Source: IMCC26256 sp046081705 (GTDB lineage Bacteria; Actinomycetota; Acidimicrobiia; IMCC26256). Taken from it: DNA of 34,337 nucleotides. Of the stretch, positions 7,816-14,447 are shown piece by piece. The notes beneath the pieces are model-generated. The model searched no databases and was not told the origin of the DNA. It saw only the letters and a program-made list of their open reading frames with translations. Each line of letters begins with the position of its first letter. Position 1 is the stretch's first letter. The translations under genes and the position numbers were made by a program. The stretch is taken from NCBI GenBank assembly GCA_046081705.1, contig JBJTWK010000035.1, positions 1 to 34,337 of the forward strand, in the 5' to 3' direction.

Positions 7816-7845
7816 ATTGTGACCCTTGATCCTGAATCGGTCCAA
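7816..7845 (-). promoter_or_regulatory. Candidate promoter of the whiB-like gene
   Basis: On the minus strand TTGGAC (7840-7845) and CACAAT (7816-7821) are separated by 18 bases, a fair match to a primary-sigma promoter. The leader to the GTG at 7676 would be about 130 bases. Confidence 0.3.
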
Positions 7846-7852
7846 CAGTTAG

Positions 7853-7881
7853 TTGCGATATGTACCATCTCATATTACGAT
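7853..7881 (+). promoter_or_regulatory. Candidate promoter of the lysR-like gene
   Basis: TTGCGA (7853-7858) and TACGAT (7876-7881) are 17 bases apart, a good -35/-10 pair. Transcription would begin near 7888, with a leader of about 120 bases before the GTG at 8011. Confidence 0.45.
7858..7875. promoter_or_regulatory. Inverted repeat ATATG-N8-CATAT, candidate operator
   Basis: ATATG (7858-7862) and CATAT (7871-7875) are perfect complements with eight bases between. The repeat fills the spacer between the -35 and -10 boxes of the lysR promoter. LysR-type regulators bind such AT-rich dyads, often with T-N11-A; here the spacing is one base longer, so the match is approximate. Confidence 0.4.
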
Positions 7882-7890
7882 GGACCACCG

Positions 7891-7905
7891 TTCGTCCCCA
7901 ACGAA
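7891..7905 (+). other. Stem-loop at the 5' end of the lysR leader
   Basis: TTCGT and ACGAA pair around the loop CCCCA, within a few bases of the predicted transcript start. The stem is only 5 bp. Confidence 0.3.
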
Positions 7906-7909
7906 CCGT

Positions 7910-7936
7910 TCGGATCGCGCGCTGCGCGCGAACCGA
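7910..7936 (+). other. Strong stem-loop in the lysR leader
   Basis: TCGCGCG and CGCGCGA pair around CTG. After one A-A mismatch the stem is extended by TCGG/CCGA. The stem lies 75 bases before the GTG, so it does not hide the ribosome site but could affect elongation or stability. Confidence 0.4.
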
Positions 7937-8010
7937 GCCGCCCGGGCCCCGCCGGCCGCCCCGGGGCGCCCCGGATCCGTGGCCGGTCCGCACGCTTCGG
8001 AGGCGCCGCC

Positions 8011-8904
8011 GTGGATTTCCGACACCTCGAGGCCCTCGTGGCGATCGCCGACGAGGGCTCGTTCACGGCGGCGGCCGACGCGCTCAACACCGTGCAGTCG
8101 AACGTCTCGGGCCAGATCCGTCAGCTCGAGGGCGAGATCGGCGTGCCCCTCCTCGTGCGCAGCCGTCGGGGGGCGGCCCTCACCGAGGCCGGCCGCACGG
8201 TCGTGACTCGCGCCCGCCGCATCCAGCGCGAGCGCGACGGCATCCTCGCCGACGTCGCGGCGCTCCAGGGTCTCCAGATCGGCGAGGTCGCCTTCGGCAT
8301 CGTCGGCACCGCGAGCCGCTGGCTCGTCCCGGACCTCGTCGCATCGTTGCGCCGCGAGGCCCCGGGGGTGCGCCTGCGCATCAACGAGGGCACCTCGGAG
8401 CGGCTCGTCGCCGAGGTCCTCGCCGGGCAGCTTGCGCAGGCCATCGTCACCGCACCGGTCCTCAGCGGCCGACTCATCTCGGAGCAGTTGCTCGACGAGC
8501 GGTTGGTGGGACTCGTCCCGGACGACTCCGACCTGCCGAGCGACGTGCCCGTCGCCCTCGACACCATCGCCCGGCTGCCGATGGTGATGCCGCCCGCCAA
8601 CAACCCGCTGCGCCTCGAGGTGCGCGATGCCGCGGCCGCGGTCGGGGTCGCGCTCGAGGTGCCGATCGAGGTCGAGGGTGTCCGGCTCATCGGTGAACTC
8701 GTCGCGGCCGGTGCAGGCGTCTCGATCCTGCCCGAGACCGCGATCGATCCGGACACCGCCGGGGTCCGCATCGTGCCGGTCGACGGCCTGCCGCCCCGCC
8801 GGCTCGTGCTCGTCACCCCACAGGACGCGCAGCTCTCGTTCGCCGATCGGGCGGTGCGTGAACGGGTGCTCGAGATCGTGGCGGCGCGTCGACCGTCGGG
8901 CTGA
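8011..8904 (+). CDS. LysR-family transcription regulator
   Basis: The 297-residue protein begins MDFRHLEALVAIADEGSFTAAADAL, the classic LysR winged helix-turn-helix, with the recognition helix around VQSNVSGQIRQLE (about residues 28-40). A substrate-binding-fold effector domain starts near residue 90 (GEVAFGIVGTASRWLVPDL). The ligand is unknown. The GTG at 8011 is chosen because GGAGG lies seven bases upstream and the family opening starts here. LysR regulators usually control a divergent neighbour and themselves; the neighbour here is the whiB-like gene, which would be an unusual target, and autoregulation through the dyad at 7858-7875 is the simpler reading. Confidence 0.93.
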   Translation: MDFRHLEALVAIADEGSFTAAADALNTVQSNVSGQIRQLEGEIGVPLLVRSRRGAALTEAGRTVVTRARRIQRERDGILADVAALQGLQIGEVAFGIVGTASRWLVPDLVASLRREAPGVRLRINEGTSERLVAEVLAGQLAQAIVTAPVLSGRLISEQLLDERLVGLVPDDSDLPSDVPVALDTIARLPMVMPPANNPLRLEVRDAAAAVGVALEVPIEVEGVRLIGELVAAGAGVSILPETAIDPDTAGVRIVPVDGLPPRRLVLVTPQDAQLSFADRAVRERVLEIVAARRPSG

Positions 8905-8929
8905 TCGTCGGCGGGCGCGCCGCGCCGGT

Positions 8930-9700
8930 TCAGCGGGCCGAGGTGTGCACGGCCGCCCCGGCGACCCGGACCGTCCCGACGGCCGTGGGCGCGTCGGCCT
9001 CGAGGCACTCGAACCCGGGCTCCGAGCCGGCGTCCTCGACGAGCAGGATCCGGCCTCCCGGCCACGCGATCTCGATGCGGTCGTCCCCGTGATCGACCGG
9101 TGTGCCGCCGAGCAGACCGCACCACAACCCGAGCGCCGAGGTGATCGACGGCGTGCGCAGCACGATGCGGCGCAGGACGACCGGGGCCGCCCCGGGACGC
9201 GGCGGCGTCGACCACCACGTGGGCCGCCCGTCCGGGCCGCCGCGCGCGATCCGCGCCGCGAACCGCTCGGGCCAGGCCGGCGGTGGGGGATCGGACTGCG
9301 TGATCTGGACCACCGTCCCCTGCGCCTCCCGCGGTTGGAGGAACGCTTCGAACCACTGGGGATCGTCGAAGTTCTCGCCCACGGGGTGGTAGCCGGCCGC
9401 CCGCGCGCGCTCGAGGGTGCGGCGCAGGTCGGGGACCTTGAACGTGATGTGGTGGGCGCCCTCGGTGTGCCGGGCCACGAAGCGTGCGAGGAAGTCGTTC
9501 GCCTCGGGCCGCCACGGGGTGATCACCTCGACGGTCATCCCCTCCTCGCCGTCACCGAGTCGGGCCTGGACCCAGCGGAACCCGACGGCGTCACCGCCCT
9601 CCATGAGGGTCCCGCCGAGAGCGCCGACGAGCGCGGCGATGGCAGCGTCGGCGTCGCCGGTCGCGACGGCGATGTGGTCGAGGGTGATCTCGTCGGGCAC
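8930..9700 (-). CDS. VOC/glyoxalase-superfamily protein
   Basis: The 256-residue product begins MPDEITLDHIAVATGDADAAIAAL, the beta-alpha-beta start of a vicinal-oxygen-chelate module. EGAHHITFKVPDLRRTLERARAAGY near residues 90-115 gives the second half of that module, including a likely metal ligand in HHITF. The C-terminal third contains another VOC-like segment (LRRIVLRTPSITSALGLWCGLLGG, about residues 175-198). Methylmalonyl-CoA epimerase, glyoxalase I and dioxygenases share the fold, so the reaction is not identified. The GTG at 9700 matches the domain start but has a poor ribosome site. It lies 47 bases after the PAP2 gene and could be the last gene of that operon. Confidence 0.75.
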   Translation of the reverse strand: MPDEITLDHIAVATGDADAAIAALVGALGGTLMEGGDAVGFRWVQARLGDGEEGMTVEVITPWRPEANDFLARFVARHTEGAHHITFKVPDLRRTLERARAAGYHPVGENFDDPQWFEAFLQPREAQGTVVQITQSDPPPPAWPERFAARIARGGPDGRPTWWSTPPRPGAAPVVLRRIVLRTPSITSALGLWCGLLGGTPVDHGDDRIEIAWPGGRILLVEDAGSEPGFECLEADAPTAVGTVRVAGAAVHTSAR

Positions 9701-9747
9701 GGTCAGAGGTTCGACGCTCGGGCGTCGTCCCGCAAGTCCGGCCCGGA

Positions 9748-10530
9748 TCAGGCCGGTGCGGCGGCCCGGCGGCCGGTCCGGGTGGTGGCGCGGGCCACGA
9801 GGAAGCCGAACCCGAGGATCGCGAACCCGGCCACCGCGTCGAGCACGAAGTGGTTGCCGGTGATCACGATGACCACGACCGTGCACACCGGGTAGAGGGC
9901 GGCGAGCACCTTGGCCCACGTCGTCCGGACGCGGGGAACGAGCGCGCACGCGCACCACAGCGCCCAGCAGCAGTGCACGCTCGGCATCGCTGCGTACTGG
10001 TTGCTGATGCTGTGGAGCGCGCCGGAGTTGAAGGTCCAGAGCGTCGGGTACCGGGCGAGCGTGTCGACGAACCCGTACGACTCGGGCAGGAGACGCGGCG
10101 GCATGAGCGGCCAGAAGGTGAAGCCGATGAGCGCCGTCGCCGTTGCGATGGCGAGCGTGTTCCGCCAGAGCGGGTAGTCGTCCGGCCATCGCCGGAACAG
10201 GTAGATCCCGGCGCCGATCGTGGCGACGAAGTGCAGCGACCCGTAGAAGTAATTCGCAGCGATGATGATCGGGCGGACCTGCAGGGCCCAGGCCTGGATC
10301 GTGGCCTCGTGGTAGATCCCGAGCGCGCGCTGGAGGTCGATGAGCTCGCGGGCGTGGCGGAACGCGAGCGTGGCGTCGGCGTTGTTGAGGTTCCGGATCA
10401 CGCTGTAGATGACGTAGAAGGCGAGCACGAAGGCGATCTCGGCCCACCAGTGGAGGGCCGGACCCTCCCCGAGCCGTCGACGTCGACGGCCGGGTCGTGC
10501 GGGTTCTGCGAGGGTGTCCTGAGCGCTCAC
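9748..10530 (-). CDS. PAP2-superfamily integral membrane phosphatase/transferase
   Basis: The 260-residue protein has about six membrane segments. The phosphatase motifs are PSVH (in AAMPSVHCCWALW, about residue 185) and GNHFVLDA (about residue 225), which provide the catalytic histidines and aspartate of the PAP2 fold. The early YSVIRNLNNADATLAFRHARELIDLQRALGIYHE segment resembles the Aur1/inositolphosphotransferase-like branch (PAP2_3) rather than soluble acid phosphatases. It probably removes or exchanges a phosphate-linked head group of a lipid. Its GTG overlaps the TGA of the flippase-like gene (GTGA), so the two are translationally coupled. Confidence 0.85.
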   Translation of the reverse strand: MSAQDTLAEPARPGRRRRRLGEGPALHWWAEIAFVLAFYVIYSVIRNLNNADATLAFRHARELIDLQRALGIYHEATIQAWALQVRPIIIAANYFYGSLHFVATIGAGIYLFRRWPDDYPLWRNTLAIATATALIGFTFWPLMPPRLLPESYGFVDTLARYPTLWTFNSGALHSISNQYAAMPSVHCCWALWCACALVPRVRTTWAKVLAALYPVCTVVVIVITGNHFVLDAVAGFAILGFGFLVARATTRTGRRAAAPA

Positions 10531-11534
10531 GGTACGGCCGACTCCTCCACCCGGTGCCGCGAGCCGACGGCGAACGACGGCGCACCGAACATGCTCACCA
10601 CGAGCATGATGAGGTACCAGAGCAGCCCGATGCCGACGGCCTGGCCCGTCGTCACACCGAGCGGCGTGAGCAGCAGGACGAGCATGCCCTCGCGGACGCC
10701 GAGGCCCGCGAGCGACAGCGGCAGGACCTGCGCCATCGCGACGGCGGGGATGTACGCGAGCAGCGCGGCCGTGGGCACTGGCGCGTCGAGCGCGTGGGCC
10801 ACGCACCACATCGTGACGACGAGCGACGCCTGGTAGAGCATGGCGGTCCCGAGTGCGGCGGCCGCGCGGCGCGGCTCGCGACGCATCCGCTCGACCCCGA
10901 CGTGCACCGCACCGATGAACCGCGTCCACCCCTCGTCGTGGCGGAAGCGCCCGGCCAGGCGCGGATGCCCGGCGAGGAACACGATCGCACCGAGTGCGGT
11001 GATGGTGATGGCCGATGCGAGCAGTGCGATCCACGAGCGGTCGGCGCCGAGCAGGCTCGGATCGATCGCGAACCCGATGAGGCTGAGCACCGGGAGCGCG
11101 ATGAATCCGGTCAGGCGCTCGAGGGCGACCGAGCCGAACGCGGTGGGCGCGTCCCCGATGGTCCTCGTGAGCCGGCTCACCCGGACGACGTCGCCGCCGA
11201 TCGTCGATGGCAGGACGTTGCCGACGAACTGGCCCGAGAAGTAGTGGGCCACGAGGGTCCGCAGGCGAACCTCCCGGTCGAACACCAGGAGCACGCGCTC
11301 CCACCGCCAGGCCGAGAGCACGACCCCGCCCAGTGCGCACCCGAAGGCGCCGGCGAGCCAGAGGAGGGTCGAGAGGTGGCGCTGCTGCGGGAGCGCGTTC
11401 GACAGGTCGACCCGGGAGATGAGGACTGCGAGGAGCACCACGCTCACGGTGATCCGGAGCCAGGAGCCGATCCGGCGCTGCGGCGGCGGTCCCCCGGCCA
11501 CGGGGGCGCCTGCGGTGGGATCGTCCGGCGTCAC
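10527..11534 (-). CDS. Flippase-like (LPG_synthase_TM family) membrane protein
   Basis: This 335-residue polytopic protein matches the lysylphosphatidylglycerol synthase transmembrane/UPF0104 family. Marks include HYFSGQFVGNVLPSTIGGDVVRV at about residues 92-114 and PLSLAGLGVREGMLVLLL at about residues 275-292, both strongly conserved there. About eight hydrophobic segments are visible. There is no catalytic domain of the MprF type, so aminoacyl transfer is unlikely and lipid or glycolipid handling across the membrane is more likely. Coupling to the PAP2 gene by a four-base overlap suggests a shared substrate. Confidence 0.85.
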   Translation of the reverse strand: MTPDDPTAGAPVAGGPPPQRRIGSWLRITVSVVLLAVLISRVDLSNALPQQRHLSTLLWLAGAFGCALGGVVLSAWRWERVLLVFDREVRLRTLVAHYFSGQFVGNVLPSTIGGDVVRVSRLTRTIGDAPTAFGSVALERLTGFIALPVLSLIGFAIDPSLLGADRSWIALLASAITITALGAIVFLAGHPRLAGRFRHDEGWTRFIGAVHVGVERMRREPRRAAAALGTAMLYQASLVVTMWCVAHALDAPVPTAALLAYIPAVAMAQVLPLSLAGLGVREGMLVLLLTPLGVTTGQAVGIGLLWYLIMLVVSMFGAPSFAVGSRHRVEESAVP

Positions 11535-11659
11535 GGCAGGTGAGCCTAGGACCCGCGCCCCATCCTGCGGTACCGGGTGGCCTCCGAGCGACGCGCGGGG
11601 GAGAATGGGCTCCGGTGGCGCTCGGGGTGAGCGCCGGACGTGAAGCAGGGGTCAGCGCG

Positions 11660-12493
11660 ATGCGGATCACGGTGGACGACGGCACCAGCCTCGAGGTCGA
11701 GGTCACCGGGACGGGACCGGCGCTCTTCCTCGTGCACGGCTTCGGTGGGGCGAAGGAGGACTTCGCGGACCACGTGGAGTGGCTCGCGACCGATCACCGT
11801 GTCGTCGTCTTCGATCACCGCGGCCACGGCGGGAGCGCGAAGCCGGACTCGGCCGACGCGTACTCGCTCGACCGCATGGCGGCCGACGTGCTCGCGATCG
11901 CCGACCACCTGGGCGAGGCGCGCATCCGCCTGCTCGGCCACTCGATGGGCGGCATGGTCGCGCGCCGCGTCGCCATCACGGCGCCGCACCGCCTCGACGC
12001 GCTCGTGCTCATGGACACCTCGCACGGTCCACTCGCCGCGATCGACGGCGACCTCATCGAGATGGGCGCGCAGATCGCGCTCACCGAGGGCATGCCGGTC
12101 CTCAAGGAGATCCTCGACGCCGGCAGTCCGCTCGACAACCCCGCATACCAGCGACTCCTCGAGGAGCGACCCGGATACCAGGAGTTCCAGGACCGGAAGT
12201 TCGCCGCGCTCTCCGCCGTGATGTGGGCGACCATGGCCCGGGCGATCCGGGATCAGGCCGACGACCTCGAGCACCTCGCCGCGCTCGACGTGCCGACGCT
12301 CGTCATGGTGGGCGAGGTCGACCTGCCCTTCATCGAGCACAGCCGATCGATGGCGGACACGATCCCGGGGGCGTCCCTCGCGGTCCTCGCGACCGCCGGC
12401 CACTCGCCGCAGTTCGAGGCGCCGGAGGCGTGGGCCGCAGTGATGGCCGAGTTCCTCGCCTCGATCGACGCGGTGGAGGGCTCGGCCGCCTAG
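11660..12493 (+). CDS. Alpha/beta hydrolase
   Basis: The 277-residue protein has the oxyanion region VHGFGGAKEDF (about residues 28-38), the nucleophile elbow GHSMGG with its serine near residue 96, an acid in VGEVDLPF near residue 220, and the catalytic histidine in AGHSPQFEAPE near residue 247. There is no signal peptide. The family spans esterases, lactonases, haloperoxidase-like and C-C bond hydrolases; the reaction is not determined. The ATG at 11660 is preferred over upstream frames because the fold begins at once (MRITVDDGTSLEVEVTG). Its TAG stop shares the four bases CTAG with the stop of the convergent thioesterase gene. Confidence 0.88.
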   Translation: MRITVDDGTSLEVEVTGTGPALFLVHGFGGAKEDFADHVEWLATDHRVVVFDHRGHGGSAKPDSADAYSLDRMAADVLAIADHLGEARIRLLGHSMGGMVARRVAITAPHRLDALVLMDTSHGPLAAIDGDLIEMGAQIALTEGMPVLKEILDAGSPLDNPAYQRLLEERPGYQEFQDRKFAALSAVMWATMARAIRDQADDLEHLAALDVPTLVMVGEVDLPFIEHSRSMADTIPGASLAVLATAGHSPQFEAPEAWAAVMAEFLASIDAVEGSAA

Positions 12494-12903
12494 TCGGCGG
12501 GGCGGGGGTCGCTCCCCGCCGCATGGTCGAGGAACCGTGAGCGTTCGACGACCACCCGGTTGAGGCGGCCGGCGGCGACGAGGCCGCGCTGGTCCCGGAC
12601 CGACACCACGAACGTGAGTCGCCGGCCCTCGATCGTCCGCAACGTGGCCTCGGCCGTCACGCGCCCGCCGATGGCCGTCGGCGCGAGGTGGTCGAGCTGC
12701 ACGCGGTGGCCCACCGTGGTGCTGCCCTCGGGGAGGTGCGCGGCGAGCGCGGCCACCGCGGCTTGCTCGGCGAGCAGCACGACCCGGGGGGTGGCCAGCA
12801 CGGGGACGTCGCCGCTCCCGACCGCGACCGCGGTGTCCTGCTCGGTGACGACGAGCGTCGCGGTGCCGACACGGCCGGGCTGCAATCCGGGGAACGAGGC
12901 CAT
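12490..12903 (-). CDS. Hotdog-fold thioesterase-like protein (FlK-like)
   Basis: The 137-residue product fits a single hotdog domain. Its pattern (VPVLATPRVVLLAEQAAVAALAAHLPEGSTTVGHRVQLDHLAPT) resembles the fluoroacetyl-CoA thioesterase FlK and related small acyl-CoA thioesterases, which carry a catalytic Thr/Ser, Glu and His; here Glu in LLAEQ and His in TVGH are the likely counterparts. The substrate is probably a small acyl-CoA, but fluoroacetate resistance is not implied. The ATG at 12903 directly abuts a 17-bp dyad that contains a TATCGT -10 box six bases upstream, so the message should be leaderless and easily repressed there. Confidence 0.7.
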   Translation of the reverse strand: MASFPGLQPGRVGTATLVVTEQDTAVAVGSGDVPVLATPRVVLLAEQAAVAALAAHLPEGSTTVGHRVQLDHLAPTAIGGRVTAEATLRTIEGRRLTFVVSVRDQRGLVAAGRLNRVVVERSRFLDHAAGSDPRPAD

Positions 12904-12920
12904 GGTCGTACGATACGACC
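12904..12920. promoter_or_regulatory. 17-bp perfect dyad with two opposed -10 boxes
   Basis: GGTCGTA-CGA-TACGACC has perfect seven-base arms. Its plus strand contains TACGAT (12909-12914), a -10 box for tldD. Its minus strand contains TATCGT (12910-12915), ending six bases before the thioesterase ATG at 12903. A protein bound here would block both transcripts. TetR-type regulators favour dyads of this size, but no such regulator is nearby. Confidence 0.6.
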
Positions 12921-12972
12921 TCCCCGACCGCCCACGGCACTCCGGACGACCCGGACCGCCCGAGGAGTTCCG

Positions 12973-14370
12973 ATGATCGACGACGACGTGCTCCAGCGGA
13001 CCCTCGGTGCGGCGCTGCGCACCGGCGGCGAGTTCGCCGAGGTGTTCGTCGAGGATCGGGCCGGTGCGAGCGCGTCGCTCGACGACGGCCGCATCGAGGA
13101 ACTCGGGTCGTCCCGCCGGCGCGGCGCGGGCATCCGGGTCGTCGTCGGGGACACGACGGGGTTCGCCCACACCGCCGACCTCTCGGAGTCCGGGCTGCGC
13201 GAGGCGGCCGAGGCGGCGGCGAGCGCCGCGAGCGGCGGGGGCGGTGGGACACGCACGATCGCGTTGACCCGGACCGCCGCGGTGCCGACCCACCAGGTGC
13301 GCGCCCTCCCGGCGTCGATCGACAAGGCGACGAAGGTGGACGCGCTGCGTCGGGCCGATGCCGCAGCGCGCGAGGAGCGGGCCGAGGGGGGCTCGATCCA
13401 GCAGGTGAGCGCGTCGTACGCCGACAGCGTGCGTCGCATCCTCATCGCCAACTCCGACGGGCTGCTGACGGGGGACGAGCAGGTCCGCACCCGGTTCTCG
13501 GTGTCGTGCGTCGTGAACGGGGACACCGGGCTCCAGACCGGGTCCGAGTCCCCGGGCCGCACCCTCGGGTGGGAACTGCTCGACGAGTTCCCGCCCGAGG
13601 AGATCGCCCGTACCGCAGCCCGGCGCGCGCTCTCGAAGGTCCACGCCCGGCCGGCCCCGAGTGGACGCTTCCCGGTCATCCTCAAGCGGGGCGCCGGTGG
13701 CGTGCTCTTCCACGAGGCCTGCGGGCACGGGCTCGAGGCCGATCTCGTCGCGCGCGACGCGTCGATCTTCCGCGGCCGCGTCGGCGAGCGGGTGGCGTCC
13801 GAACTCGTCACGGTGGTGGACGACGGGCGCATGGCCCGGGAGTGGGGTGCGCTCGCGATCGACGACGAGGGCACGCCGACCCAGCGCAACGTGCTCATCC
13901 AGGACGGCGTGCTCACCGACTTCATGTGGGACCGACTGCGGGCTCGCAAGGAGGGGCGGGCGAGCAGCGGCAACGGCCGACGCGAGCGCTACGACGTGCT
14001 CCCCATGGTGCGCATGACGAACACCTACCTCGAGCGCGGTACCGAGGATCCGGAGGCGATCATCGCCGGCACGGATCACGGCGTCTACTGCGTGGCCCTC
14101 GGCGGCGGGCAGGTCGACCCGGCGACGGGTGACTTCGTCTTCGGCATGACCGAGGCGTACCTCGTGGAGCAGGGTCGGATCACGACGCCGCTGCGCGGCG
14201 CGCAGCTCATCGGCAACGGACCGGAGGCGATGCGGGCGGTCGACGTGGTCGGGAACGACTTCGAGACCTGGACCGGCATGTGCGGCAAGTCGGGCCAGAG
14301 CGTCCCGGTCTCGAGCGGCCAGCCGACCCTGCGCGTCGCCGAACTCACCATCGGGGGAACCGCATCGTGA
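12973..14370 (+). CDS. tldD: Metalloprotease subunit TldD
   Basis: The 465-residue protein carries the TldD zinc motif HEACGHGLEAD, with His247, Glu248 and His252, and the late ligand Cys437 in GMCGKSGQSVPVSSGQP, both as in the E. coli enzyme. TldD pairs with TldE in a heterodimer that feeds unfolded peptides into a closed chamber and degrades them. In E. coli it matures microcin B17 and degrades the antitoxin CcdA. The ATG at 12973 has GAGGAG seven bases upstream. The likely promoter lies in the 12904-12920 dyad. The stop TGA overlaps a GTG (GTGA at 14367-14370), the usual way tldD and tldE would be coupled, but tldE proper begins 71 bases later. Confidence 0.93.
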   Translation: MIDDDVLQRTLGAALRTGGEFAEVFVEDRAGASASLDDGRIEELGSSRRRGAGIRVVVGDTTGFAHTADLSESGLREAAEAAASAASGGGGGTRTIALTRTAAVPTHQVRALPASIDKATKVDALRRADAAAREERAEGGSIQQVSASYADSVRRILIANSDGLLTGDEQVRTRFSVSCVVNGDTGLQTGSESPGRTLGWELLDEFPPEEIARTAARRALSKVHARPAPSGRFPVILKRGAGGVLFHEACGHGLEADLVARDASIFRGRVGERVASELVTVVDDGRMAREWGALAIDDEGTPTQRNVLIQDGVLTDFMWDRLRARKEGRASSGNGRRERYDVLPMVRMTNTYLERGTEDPEAIIAGTDHGVYCVALGGGQVDPATGDFVFGMTEAYLVEQGRITTPLRGAQLIGNGPEAMRAVDVVGNDFETWTGMCGKSGQSVPVSSGQPTLRVAELTIGGTAS

Positions 14371-14376
14371 GCGGCG
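14362..14376 (+). repeat. Direct repeat copy 1 at the tldD end
   Basis: The 15 bases GCATCGTGAGCGGCG include the last codons and stop of tldD. They recur exactly at 14433-14447 across the tldE start, 71 bases away. Confidence 0.85.
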
Positions 14377-14441
14377 TGAGGTGTTGTTGGATGTGCGCAG
14401 GCGTCCCGGTCGCGATGATGCGGGGTGTGGTGGCATCGTGA
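14367..14441 (+). CDS. Possible 24-codon ORF coupled between tldD and tldE
   Basis: A GTG overlapping the tldD stop opens a frame of 24 codons whose TGA overlaps the tldE GTG in the same GTGA arrangement. The peptide starts MSGVRCCWMC and ends in VVAS. It has three cysteines and two methionine-rich turns and resembles no family I know. It probably arose with the 71-bp duplication rather than as an ancient gene. It could serve only to carry ribosomes from tldD to tldE, or it could be expressed as a peptide. Its Cys-Cys-Trp-Met-Cys run makes a peptide role thinkable but unproven. Confidence 0.3.
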   Translation: MSGVRCCWMCAGVPVAMMRGVVAS

Positions 14442-14447
14442 GCGGCG
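14433..14447 (+). repeat. Direct repeat copy 2 at the tldE start
   Basis: This is an exact copy of 14362-14376. It contains the GTG start of tldE and its first codons. The 56 bases between the copies are unusually rich in G and T. Confidence 0.85.

Larger units (their letters stand above)
7677..8010. other. whiB-lysR divergent control region, 334 bp
   Basis: No protein gene is supported here. The centre (about 7811-7885) is clearly richer in A and T than the rest of the window and holds candidate promoters for both genes, an ATATG/CATAT inverted repeat and, further right, two stem-loops in the lysR leader. Confidence 0.6.

Noticed and set aside
14381..14437. TTG at 14381 as the tldE start
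   Set aside because: The extra 19 residues come from the duplicated insert and have no family counterpart. The GTG at 14438 overlaps a stop in the usual coupled form.
14367..14441. Calling the 24-codon frame a RiPP precursor
   Set aside because: There is no leader/core layout, no modification enzyme nearby, and its origin as a duplicated junction is simpler.
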